Assembly: GCA_905339165.1 (NCBI GenBank)
Contig: CAJPFH010000005.1
Span: forward strand, 124,001-188,000
Source of the DNA: Flavobacteriales bacterium
Lineage (GTDB): Bacteria; Bacteroidota; Bacteroidia; Flavobacteriales_E; Vicingaceae
DNA length: 64,000 nt
Direction of reading: 5' to 3'
Shown: positions 1 to 7,198 of the stretch, piece after piece
How positions within the stretch are numbered: the stretch's first letter is position 1
Layout of the letters: the number at the start of each line of letters is the position of its first letter
Notes under the pieces: model-generated
Told to the model about the DNA's origin: nothing
The model's database searches: none
Seen by the model: the letters and a program-made list of their open reading frames with translations, nothing else
Program-made: the position numbers and the translations under genes

Positions 1-1395
1 TTAATTTTAAAAAAATCAACACACGATGTTTTAGATAAATTCATACTGGAAATATTAAGACCAGTTAAGAAGAAAAGTAAGGCCTCGCCTAAAATGGAGA
101 GTATTGCCTATTATAATTTAATTGAATTACTTACAGAATATTGTATAAGAAATACAAAAAATACCACACACCGATTTGCTATTCAAACCCAAATATTGTA
201 CGAAAAAATGTTGTTTAATGAGGCGTTTACCTTATTGGTAAAAAATAAAAAAAATGCCTCTGAACATGATAATTACTATTTGATGTTAGAATTGTTGGAA
301 TGGGAAGAAAAAGTGATTAATGCCATTAGTCCGCAAAATGCCGATGAACTGAGGAGAATTATAAAAGAAAGGAATCATGCCATCTCTTGTGTTCAAAATA
401 TAAACGAGTACCATTCTCTCTCGAATGAATTAATGATCTTACTTAAAACGGGTTCTATTAGAAGCGAAGAGAATTTAAACGAATTAAAACGCATCATCTC
501 ATCGGAGCTTTTAGCAAATGAAGAAAAAGCATTTTGTTTAACAGCTAAAATGTATTACTATGTTATTAAGAGTGGTTTACAGTGGATGCAAAACGATTTT
601 GAGCCTTCCATAAAAAACATGACTAAACTGCTCAGTTTATTTGAAGAAAACGCAAAAGTATTTTCCAGCAACATACTGAGTTACATAATAAGTTATCAAA
701 ACTATTTAATGCTGGCTATACACCAAAAAAAACATCTTTTAGTAGATGACAAACTACTTTTTTTACGAAACGAGGTATCTAAAAAAATTCCTGAAAATTT
801 TACGTATACACTTTGTAATTTAGAAATTACCATTGCTATAAATTTTTTGCAAAACACCTTAAGTTCTAAAAACTATGAAAAAGGACTTAAACAAGCCAAG
901 CAAATTGAAAAGAAAATACTAAAACTACCTGTAACAAATCTTGAACCTCAGTTAATTCTAGCCTTCTATAACTTAGCCTATTTGTATTTTGTAACCGATA
1001 AATACAGCGAAGCTTTACATATTTTAAATTACATTAATCAAAATTTTAAAATAGACATTCGCACCCACTTACACGTTTTTGCTTCTGTTATGCAAGTAAT
1101 AATTCACTATGAAAGAGAGAATTACACCTTAATGAACCATATAATACGCTCAACCAAAAACCGATTGATGAAAAATGTAGGTTTAAAATCTATTGAAAAT
1201 ACCATACTTAATGTATTTTACACCAAAAAAAGTTTTCCGGAAAAAAGTGATTTTATTCCTGCTTTTGTGAGCCTAAAAGAAAAAATTACAGAATTTGAAA
1301 ATGATATGGAAAATGCAAAATACCTGATGTCGTTCAATATTAAAGCATGGCTTAGCTCTAAAATAGAAGGTAAAACATTAACAGAACTTTTGTAG
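1..1395 (+). CDS. Helical-repeat protein, 5' end missing
   Basis: The reading frame is open from base 1, so the start lies outside the window; 464 residues are visible. The protein is almost entirely alpha-helical in character, rich in Leu, Lys, Asn and Glu, with TPR-like stretches such as LILAFYNLAYLYFVTDKYSEALHI cut short here to LAYLYFVTDKYSEAL near the last third. No signal peptide or membrane segment is visible in the part seen. It is followed after 50 bases by the antiporter gene, which has its own promoter-like element. I do not recognise a named family; a cytoplasmic TPR-like scaffold is an inference from composition only. The internal Met at position 94 is not a convincing start because the upstream frame has the same codon use and composition. 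Confidence 0.7.
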   Translation, partial: LILKKSTHDVLDKFILEILRPVKKKSKASPKMESIAYYNLIELLTEYCIRNTKNTTHRFAIQTQILYEKMLFNEAFTLLVKNKKNASEHDNYYLMLELLEWEEKVINAISPQNADELRRIIKERNHAISCVQNINEYHSLSNELMILLKTGSIRSEENLNELKRIISSELLANEEKAFCLTAKMYYYVIKSGLQWMQNDFEPSIKNMTKLLSLFEENAKVFSSNILSYIISYQNYLMLAIHQKKHLLVDDKLLFLRNEVSKKIPENFTYTLCNLEITIAINFLQNTLSSKNYEKGLKQAKQIEKKILKLPVTNLEPQLILAFYNLAYLYFVTDKYSEALHILNYINQNFKIDIRTHLHVFASVMQVIIHYERENYTLMNHIIRSTKNRLMKNVGLKSIENTILNVFYTKKSFPEKSDFIPAFVSLKEKITEFENDMENAKYLMSFNIKAWLSSKIEGKTLTELL

Positions 1396-1445
1396 ATTGT
1401 TTCAATTAAATTACTCTTAGTATCTTGCGGCATATTTTTCATCAC

Positions 1446-2897
1446 ATGATACATGAAGTTAAAATTTCCTTGTGGCTCTCGTTTTTACCTATCTTCGTTT
1501 TGATGATGTTATTGGCAGCCAATGTTTTTCTTTTTGGCGATAATGCACTAGGCGGGGCAAATCAGATAGCCCTTTTAATGGCAGCATCGGTAGCTGCCGT
1601 TATTTCTATTATAAAGGGTATTTCATGGAACCATTTATTTGATGGAGTATTAAAAAGTATTAGTTCGGCTTTGCCAGCCTTGCTAATTCTCCTTTTAATA
1701 GGTGCGTTGGCAGGGACATGGATGATGAGCGGCATTGTTCCGGCTATGGTTTATTACGGATTAAAAATACTTACTCCCACTATATTCTTATTTGCCGCCT
1801 GTTTAGTTTGTGCCGTAGTTTCTGTAGCCACAGGAAGTTCTTGGAGTACGGTGGCCACTATTGGTGTTGCATTGCTGGCTATAGGAAAAGCGTTAGGCTT
1901 CCACGAAGGGCTAATTGCCGGAGCCATTATTTCTGGTGCTTATTTTGGGGATAAAATGTCGCCATTATCAGATACCACCAACCTTGCTCCTGCTATGGCA
2001 GGAACCGATTTGTTTACCCATATCCGATATATGGCCATTACCACTATTCCCAGCATACTTCTCACTCTTTTAATTTTTTTAATCATTGGTTTTACCCACC
2101 CAACCTCTTCTCAAGAGGTAGAAATAGTTTCGCTAATGGAAGCCATTAAGAATAAATTTTATATTCACCCTGTATTATTTCTTGTTCCAATAATTGTAAT
2201 TATTCTAATCATTAAGCAAGTACCGGCTATTCCTGTGCTGCTGCTGGGCAGTCTACTGGGCGGTGTATGTGCCGTAATTTTTCAGCCTAGTATTGTAGTC
2301 GAAATTGCAGGGGGCAGTTATTCTTATTTTCAATCGGGATATATTGCCGTAATTAATGCTATGAGCAGTTCTACCGAAGTAATTACGGCTAACGATAGCA
2401 TTAACGAATTACTTAAAACAAAAGGAATGTATGGCATGATGAATACCATTTGGTTAATTATATGTGCCATGGTGTTTGGCGGAATTATGGAAAGTAGTGG
2501 AATGTTAGCTACTATTGCAAATCGGGTTGTATTGTTCGCAAAAAACACCACCTCCCTTATAGCCACTACCGCGGGAACCTGTGTGTTTTTTAATGCTACA
2601 GCCTCCGACCAGTATTTGGCAATTATTGTTCCCGGAAGAATGTTTGCTTCGGTTTTTAAAAACAGGGGATTAAAACCCGAAAACTTAAGCCGTACCTTAG
2701 AAGATTCGGGTACTGTAACATCGGTACTTTTTCCGTGGAATACCTGCGGAGCCACACAAGCCTCTGTGTTGGGAGTAGCTACTGGAACCTACTGGATGTA
2801 TTGCTTTTTTAACATTATAAGTCCCTTAATGTCTGTACTAATTGCAGCTATTGGGTTTAAAATACGTAAAATGGATATGGATAAAAATTCGGCATGA
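1446..2897 (+). CDS. nhaC: NhaC-family Na+/H+ antiporter
   Basis: This 483-residue polytopic inner-membrane protein carries the NhaC-family signature GAYFGDKMSPLSDTTNLAPA around residues 165-185 and a second conserved segment with ATASDQYLA and GTVTSVLFPWNTCGA in the C-terminal half. NhaC proteins exchange sodium for protons and support pH and Na+ homeostasis; related members exchange malate/lactate or arginine/ornithine, so the substrate is not certain. I chose the ATG at 1446 (MIHEVK) instead of the TTG at 1425, because the TTG overlaps a -7-like element (TATCTTGC, 1421-1428). The gene appears to be a single transcription unit. Confidence 0.85.
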   Translation: MIHEVKISLWLSFLPIFVLMMLLAANVFLFGDNALGGANQIALLMAASVAAVISIIKGISWNHLFDGVLKSISSALPALLILLLIGALAGTWMMSGIVPAMVYYGLKILTPTIFLFAACLVCAVVSVATGSSWSTVATIGVALLAIGKALGFHEGLIAGAIISGAYFGDKMSPLSDTTNLAPAMAGTDLFTHIRYMAITTIPSILLTLLIFLIIGFTHPTSSQEVEIVSLMEAIKNKFYIHPVLFLVPIIVIILIIKQVPAIPVLLLGSLLGGVCAVIFQPSIVVEIAGGSYSYFQSGYIAVINAMSSSTEVITANDSINELLKTKGMYGMMNTIWLIICAMVFGGIMESSGMLATIANRVVLFAKNTTSLIATTAGTCVFFNATASDQYLAIIVPGRMFASVFKNRGLKPENLSRTLEDSGTVTSVLFPWNTCGATQASVLGVATGTYWMYCFFNIISPLMSVLIAAIGFKIRKMDMDKNSA

Positions 2898-2915
2898 AAA
2901 TTTCTTAGCAATTAG

Positions 2916-2923
2916 TATATTTG
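2916..2923 (+). promoter_or_regulatory. Bacteroidota -7 element TATATTTG
   Basis: TATATTTG matches the Bacteroidota housekeeping -7 consensus TAnnTTTG and lies 9 bases before the ATG at 2933, so the transcript leader would be very short. It decides the start of the next gene, because the upstream in-frame TTG at 2921 lies inside it. Confidence 0.55.
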
Positions 2924-2932
2924 AAAAATTTT

Positions 2933-3682
2933 ATGGGACAAAATAAATTTTTAATCATCGTCTTTTGCTTATCTAGTTTCCTCTCTGGTTATTCTCAAAA
3001 TAACCTATTAAGCAAAAAATTATATCACGAGGTTTACGAGCCTTCACAGGTTATAGACTCGGTATATGGCATTATGCGTTATGAAAAATTAAACTTTTAT
3101 CTTGGAGGTGATTCAGTTCGCAATTGTACGGGTTATGCCTGTACCGGCTGGGTAAGTGATTTTTATACTAATGACCAACTGTTGCACAAAGGCTTTTATG
3201 CAGAAGGTAAATTAAAGATGTATAAAAATTATTATCCCGATGGCAAGTTGGAAAGAGATTTTAGAGCCATAGATGATTATCGGAGTAAACTTACATTATA
3301 TCACCCCAATGGTACTCTTAAGGCTGAAATTGAATACAAAGAGGGCAATCCGATAAAATATGATGAATACTACGATAACGGAAAACCCGAATCGAGCGAA
3401 ATAATGGATAAAAATGGAGAATACTTTACTAAAAAAATATCTTGGTATAAAAACGGGCAAATAGAATCTCAATTAATAATGACCAATAAAAAAGAATATA
3501 TTTATACTCAAAAAGATTACCACGAAAACGGAAATATTATTGCAGAAGGAAATGTAAAATACTCTCCCATCCTTAACGATTATGTGAAAATAGATTCATG
3601 GAAATACTATGATGCCAACGGTAAACAATTAAGAGAAGAAGAATACTTAAACGGAAAATTACATAGTTCTAAAAGCTATTAA
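2933..3682 (+). CDS. Exported YwqK-like repeat protein
   Basis: The 249-residue product starts with a signal peptide (MGQNKFLIIVFCLSSFLSGYSQ region, about 22 residues) and continues with repeated Y-x-N/D-G-K/x motifs such as YYPDGKLERDF, YHPNGTLKAEI, YYDNGKPESSE, YKNGQIESQ, YHENGNIIAEG and YLNGKLHSS. This is the MORN-variant repeat typical of proteins labelled 'YwqK family antitoxin', but that label comes from B. subtilis homology and no toxin partner lies next to it. The repeats probably form an extended beta-sheet in the periplasm or at the cell surface. Function is unknown. It is a single gene with its own promoter; a TTAA-rich stretch follows the stop. Confidence 0.7.
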   Translation: MGQNKFLIIVFCLSSFLSGYSQNNLLSKKLYHEVYEPSQVIDSVYGIMRYEKLNFYLGGDSVRNCTGYACTGWVSDFYTNDQLLHKGFYAEGKLKMYKNYYPDGKLERDFRAIDDYRSKLTLYHPNGTLKAEIEYKEGNPIKYDEYYDNGKPESSEIMDKNGEYFTKKISWYKNGQIESQLIMTNKKEYIYTQKDYHENGNIIAEGNVKYSPILNDYVKIDSWKYYDANGKQLREEEYLNGKLHSSKSY

Positions 3683-3762
3683 TTAATTAATTAATCATTA
3701 TAATCATTAAACAAGGCCTACCTCACCGTTGGCTTTTTTAATTTCATGGATATAGAAAAAAA

Positions 3763-4383
3763 TTACAACTCAATAACTCCTGCCCCCTGCCTTATTATAT
3801 AAGGCTCTGTCTGAGTACAATCAATAACGGTAGATGGGGTATTTTTACCAAATCCTCCATCTATAATCATTTCTACAGAATCCGAGAAACGCTCAAATAA
3901 AATCGCAGGGTCTGAAGTGTAATCAATGATGTCATCGTCATCATGTATAGAGGTTGTGAGCAATGGATTGCCCAACATTTCTATTATTTCTTTTACAATG
4001 TTGTTTTCGGGGACTCTAATTCCAATGGTCTTTTTATTTTGAAACATCTTTAATACCTTGCTATTGGCATTCAAAATAAAAGTAAACGGCCCGGGTAAGT
4101 TATTTTTCATTAATCGAAAAATAGAATTATTAAAAGGAAGAGTATATTCTGCCAAATTGCTCAAATCGCTGCATAGCATAGAAAAGTTGGCCTTTTCCGG
4201 TTTTACTCCTTTTAGTTTGGCCATTTTTTCAATGGCGGTTTTATTTTTTAAGTCGCATACAAATGCATAAACAGTATCAGTAGGGCATATTACCACTCCC
4301 CCTTTCTCTAAAAACTCACATACTTTGGAGATAACTCGCTTGTCCGGATTATCCGGAAAAATTTCTAAAAATGCAGCCGACAT
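3763..4383 (-). CDS. Sua5/YciO/YrdC-domain protein, YciO type
   Basis: The 206-residue protein is a single YrdC-fold domain with the ATP/threonine-binding motif CPTDTVYAF near residue 35, then LPGPFTFIL and KTIGIRVPENN in the middle. The spacing and wording of these motifs (a SMLCSDLS segment, TIGIRVP) resemble the YciO branch more than TsaC/Sua5, so a threonylcarbamoyl-AMP synthase role in t6A formation is possible but not secured. It is second in a minus-strand pair with the transaldolase, separated by 2 bases, so the two are probably co-transcribed. MtaB, which acts on t6A, is encoded elsewhere in the window (31135). Confidence 0.8.
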   Translation of the reverse strand: MSAAFLEIFPDNPDKRVISKVCEFLEKGGVVICPTDTVYAFVCDLKNKTAIEKMAKLKGVKPEKANFSMLCSDLSNLAEYTLPFNNSIFRLMKNNLPGPFTFILNANSKVLKMFQNKKTIGIRVPENNIVKEIIEMLGNPLLTTSIHDDDDIIDYTSDPAILFERFSDSVEMIIDGGFGKNTPSTVIDCTQTEPYIIRQGAGVIEL

Positions 4384-4385
4384 TT

Positions 4386-5042
4386 CTATCCGTTTACCTT
4401 TTTATAATCTGCTAAAAAGGTAGCCAGGCCAATATCGGTTAGAGGGTGTTTCAGCAACCCGGTAATGGCACTTAAGGGACAAGTAGCTACATCTGCTCCT
4501 ATTTCGGCACATTTTACAATATGCATTGTATGCCTGATAGAAGCTGCTAAAATTTGAGTTTGATACCCATAGTTATCGTAAATGATTCTGATTTTTTCGA
4601 TCAACTCCAATCCATCGGTTGAGGCATCATCTAACCTTCCCAAAAATGGAGAAACGTAGGTAGCTCCTGCTTTTGCTGCTAATAAAGCCTGACCCGGAGA
4701 GAACACTAAAGTACAGTTGGTTTTAATTCCTTTTGAGGAAAAATATTTTATTGCTTTTATTCCCTCTTTAATCATAGGGACTTTTACCACAATTTGTTTA
4801 TGCAACGAAGCGAGTTTTTCACCTTCCTCTATAATGCCTTTAAAATCGGTGGCTATTACTTCTGCACTTACGTCTCCATCAACTAAATTGCAAATAGTAA
4901 CATAATGGTTTAAAATATTTTCCTGTCCTTTTATTCCTTCCTTAGCCATTAACGAAGGATTGGTGGTAACTCCATCAAGCACTCCTAAATCTTGAGCTTC
5001 TTTAATTTGTTCGAGGTTTGCGGTATCAATAAAAAATTTCAT
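4386..5042 (-). CDS. fsa: Transaldolase / fructose-6-phosphate aldolase family
   Basis: The 218-residue length is that of the small TalC/FSA group. Asp6 (in [13 protein letters not shown]), the TTNPSL motif at residues 26-31 and the Schiff-base lysine in IVVKVPM (Lys87) are all in place, followed by [19 protein letters not shown] and the SPFLGRLDD segment. Such enzymes either transfer dihydroxyacetone units between sugar phosphates in the non-oxidative pentose phosphate pathway or cleave fructose 6-phosphate; sequence alone does not separate these. It is the first gene of the minus-strand pair with the YciO-type gene. Its upstream region carries a TATTTTTA -7-like element on the minus strand. 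Confidence 0.88.
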   Translation of the reverse strand: MKFFIDTANLEQIKEAQDLGVLDGVTTNPSLMAKEGIKGQENILNHYVTICNLVDGDVSAEVIATDFKGIIEEGEKLASLHKQIVVKVPMIKEGIKAIKYFSSKGIKTNCTLVFSPGQALLAAKAGATYVSPFLGRLDDASTDGLELIEKIRIIYDNYGYQTQILAASIRHTMHIVKCAEIGADVATCPLSAITGLLKHPLTDIGLATFLADYKKVNG

Positions 5043-5152
5043 GGGCTTACATTTAATTTTTGTGTAAAAATAGCCACAGGTTTTGGGTAAGAGATTCTAT
5101 AAAAAATAAAGAAATGAACATTTTATCTACACAAATGCTAAAAAAATATAAT

Positions 5153-5160
5153 TATATTTG
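5153..5160 (+). promoter_or_regulatory. Bacteroidota -7 element TATATTTG
   Basis: TATATTTG lies 20 bases upstream of the ATG at 5181, which is the expected placement for a Bacteroidota promoter. It argues against the GTG at 5160, which overlaps the element. Confidence 0.55.
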
Positions 5161-5180
5161 TGTTTAAAATAAATAGCACC

Positions 5181-6002
5181 ATGAAAAAATCATTACTAAT
5201 AATCCTCGCAGTTCTATTTGTTCTTACAGGTTCCCAATCTTGCAGCAAAAAGAAGGGAGAAAAACCAACCGTTCCGCCACTAAATACTTTTGTAATGGAA
5301 AGTTCCGATTTTGAATCTTCAAATGGCCCTCAACGATTAGACCAAACCGCCTCGTATGATCATTGGACGCACTCTTCGGTAAATGTACTTTTTTGGCAAA
5401 CTATTTTAACTATCAATTTGGTAGTTCCGGTTGCAGCTTACAAAGAAGCATTAAACCAAACCCCAAAATGGAAAGGAGCCAAAAAAGGATGGGTTTGGGC
5501 ATTTACTACTACGGTAGGAAATTTTAAATACACATGCAAGCTTCATGCAAAGCACCAAAACAACGGAGAAGTAAAGTGGGAAATGTTTTTAACTCAAGAT
5601 GGGGGGTTTAAAGATTTTAAATGGTTTGAGGGAACTTCCGATTTTAATAACACCTATGGGAATTGGCTCTTGTACAAAGAGCCTAAAAGTGCACAAGAAT
5701 ATATTAAAATAGAATGGAAGAAAAACCCAACTACCGGATATGAGGATATTAAATATACTAATGTATTAAAAGACGATAATGGAAAAGACAGTTTTATACA
5801 TTACGGGCACCATAACAATATAATCTATAACAGTTTTTACAACATTTCGCTTACCAATAAAAATCAGAATACCGTTAACGATATAAATATTGAGTGGCAC
5901 GATAAAAACAAAGAAGGCAGAGTAAAAGACCCCGTTAAATTCTTAGATTCCGATTGGCACTGCTGGGGAGTAAATCTCCTAGATGAACAATGTTTTCAGT
6001 AA
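5181..6002 (+). CDS. Lipoprotein of unknown function
   Basis: The 273-residue product begins MKKSLLIILAVLFVLTGS and has a probable lipidated Cys at position 21 followed by Lys-rich residues. The mature part is rich in Trp and aromatic residues (WHDKNKEG, DWHCWGVNLLD at the C terminus) and looks like an all-beta, possibly calycin or jelly-roll domain, but I recognise no family. The start is fixed by the promoter element at 5153-5160. A strong terminator hairpin follows 20 bases after the stop and lies within the next open frame. Confidence 0.65.
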   Translation: MKKSLLIILAVLFVLTGSQSCSKKKGEKPTVPPLNTFVMESSDFESSNGPQRLDQTASYDHWTHSSVNVLFWQTILTINLVVPVAAYKEALNQTPKWKGAKKGWVWAFTTTVGNFKYTCKLHAKHQNNGEVKWEMFLTQDGGFKDFKWFEGTSDFNNTYGNWLLYKEPKSAQEYIKIEWKKNPTTGYEDIKYTNVLKDDNGKDSFIHYGHHNNIIYNSFYNISLTNKNQNTVNDINIEWHDKNKEGRVKDPVKFLDSDWHCWGVNLLDEQCFQ

Positions 6003-6673
6003 ATACATACTTTTTTTTGGTAAAGCAAGAGAAATTATTCTCTTGCTTTTTTTATTTTTTAAAACTTATTTTCTCCTTTCATGTTTCGTTTTTACTCATT
6101 TCCTGTAATCAGGCCGACTCAAAAAAGCAAAACGATTTTGAATCCCTTTCTTCGCATAAAACAAAGGAAATAGACTGCTCTCTTTTTAAAAGCGGAGATA
6201 TTATTTTAAAAAAAGGAAATGGTATGATTAGCTCTCAAATTGCTAATGTTTTAAATGAACCTATTCCTTTCTCTCATTGCGGAATTTTTATAAAAACCGA
6301 TACCGGTAATATTATTATTCAATCGGTGGCCAAAGAAATAAATGGGAAAGATGGGGTACAATTTACCCCCTACTCTGAATTTATTAAGGATATTAATTAT
6401 CCTCATTTTTACGTAGTACGTTTAAAAAACGAGAAACTACACCACTCATTCATTGAGGGAGCAAATGAAAAACTATTAGAAAAAGTACCCTTCGATTACG
6501 ATTTTGATTATACCGATAACAGCCGAATTTATTGCACCGAATTACTTTACATTATTCTAAAAGAAAAATGCAACGTAGATGTTTTTAAAACAAAAAAGGT
6601 GCAGAAAAACGAATTTTTATTGTTTAACAGTTTGCTCGATAATAACACGTTTGAAATTGTGTTTCATCTTTAA
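5990..6673 (+). CDS. YiiX-like permuted papain-fold hydrolase, lipoprotein
   Basis: The 227-residue frame contains the features of the YiiX/YebB (DUF830) permuted NlpC/P60-papain family: SGDIILKKG near residue 69, the catalytic His in PFSHCGIF (His96) and the catalytic Cys in RIYCTELLY (Cys182). Such enzymes act on lipids or peptides at the envelope; the exact substrate here is unknown. The N terminus has a hydrophobic stretch ending in LLISC, so Cys39 is probably lipidated. The ATG at 5990 overlaps the preceding gene by 13 bases, and an intrinsic terminator (6023-6057) lies between this start and the lipobox. The true start may therefore be a non-ATG codon downstream of the hairpin. The start is uncertain; the domain assignment is firm. 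Confidence 0.7.
   Translation: MFSVNTYFFLVKQEKLFSCFFYFLKLIFSFHVSFLLISCNQADSKKQNDFESLSSHKTKEIDCSLFKSGDIILKKGNGMISSQIANVLNEPIPFSHCGIFIKTDTGNIIIQSVAKEINGKDGVQFTPYSEFIKDINYPHFYVVRLKNEKLHHSFIEGANEKLLEKVPFDYDFDYTDNSRIYCTELLYIILKEKCNVDVFKTKKVQKNEFLLFNSLLDNNTFEIVFHL
6023..6057 (+). terminator. Intrinsic terminator after the 5181 lipoprotein gene
   Basis: A perfect 12-bp stem (6023-6034 with 6039-6050) closes a 4-base ATTA loop, followed by a T-rich tail. It sits 20 bases after the stop at 6002, but inside the annotated frame of the YiiX-like gene. Confidence 0.8.
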
Positions 6674-6711
6674 TTTTTTCTTATATTCGCTTAACTTTTA
6701 AAACAAAACCC

Positions 6712-7134
6712 ATGAAAAATAATCTACTTTTTACACTACTTATCTCTGCCATCTTAGTACTCTCGTGCAGTAAAGACCAAAAGGTAGTAAGGCAATTAGA
6801 AGGAGATTGGAAAGTTACAGACTATACCATTAACGGAGTAGCCCAAGATAAATCGGCTTGGGATGGCCAAGTATATAGTTTTAATAAATGCAAGGTTAAA
6901 AAGGAATGGTGCACAGGAACCGTATCTGTGCCTGATTCTACCAAGGGAACCATTACCATGGAGTTTAAATATAAAATTCGCGAAAAAGGGAAAAAATTTG
7001 ATTTGCAAGTAAACTTTTTAGGAATAGTAAGTGAAACACAAACCAGCGATATTAAAGAACACTCAAAGTCGAAATTTGTGTATGCCTACAAGGATAACGG
7101 CTCAGAGCATGAAATAACGATGACCAAAAAGTAA
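6712..7134 (+). CDS. Small lipocalin-like lipoprotein
   Basis: The 140-residue protein has a lipoprotein signal (MKNNLLFTLLISAILVLSC, Cys19), followed by LEGDWKVTDYTINGV, the G-x-W entrance typical of Bacteroidota lipocalin-like lipoproteins, and then a run of predicted beta-strands. Two Cys residues (KCKV and EWCTG) could form a disulphide. No specific function can be given. A near-consensus -7 element (TATATTCG, 6682-6689) precedes it and a 44-nt perfect palindrome follows it, shared with the convergent SpoIIE gene. Confidence 0.65.
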   Translation: MKNNLLFTLLISAILVLSCSKDQKVVRQLEGDWKVTDYTINGVAQDKSAWDGQVYSFNKCKVKKEWCTGTVSVPDSTKGTITMEFKYKIREKGKKFDLQVNFLGIVSETQTSDIKEHSKSKFVYAYKDNGSEHEITMTKK

Positions 7135-7154
7135 CTATATGTTCTTATAACTTT

Positions 7155-7198
7155 CCGAAAAAGGGATTGATTTTTATAAAAATCAATCCCTTTTTCGG
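7155..7198. terminator. Bidirectional terminator, 44-nt perfect palindrome
   Basis: Bases 7155-7176 are the exact reverse complement of 7177-7198 (arms start CCGAAAAAGGGATTG), giving a 22-bp uninterrupted inverted repeat. A- and T-runs flank the GC-containing core, so it can terminate both the lipoprotein gene (stop 7134) and the minus-strand SpoIIE gene (stop at 7199, immediately adjacent). Confidence 0.8.

Noticed and set aside
2330-2755. 141-codon minus-strand open frame inside the NhaC gene
   Set aside because: It lies antisense to a conserved transporter and has no plausible protein character; it is a shadow of the coding strand.
2933-3682. YwqK-like protein as an antitoxin of a toxin-antitoxin pair
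   Set aside because: The protein has a signal peptide and no toxin gene is adjacent; the family label is inherited from homology.
3681-3720. TTAA tandem repeat as a possible CRISPR, origin or recombination site
   Set aside because: Only four short units of a low-complexity AT repeat; no spacers, no DnaA boxes or associated genes seen.
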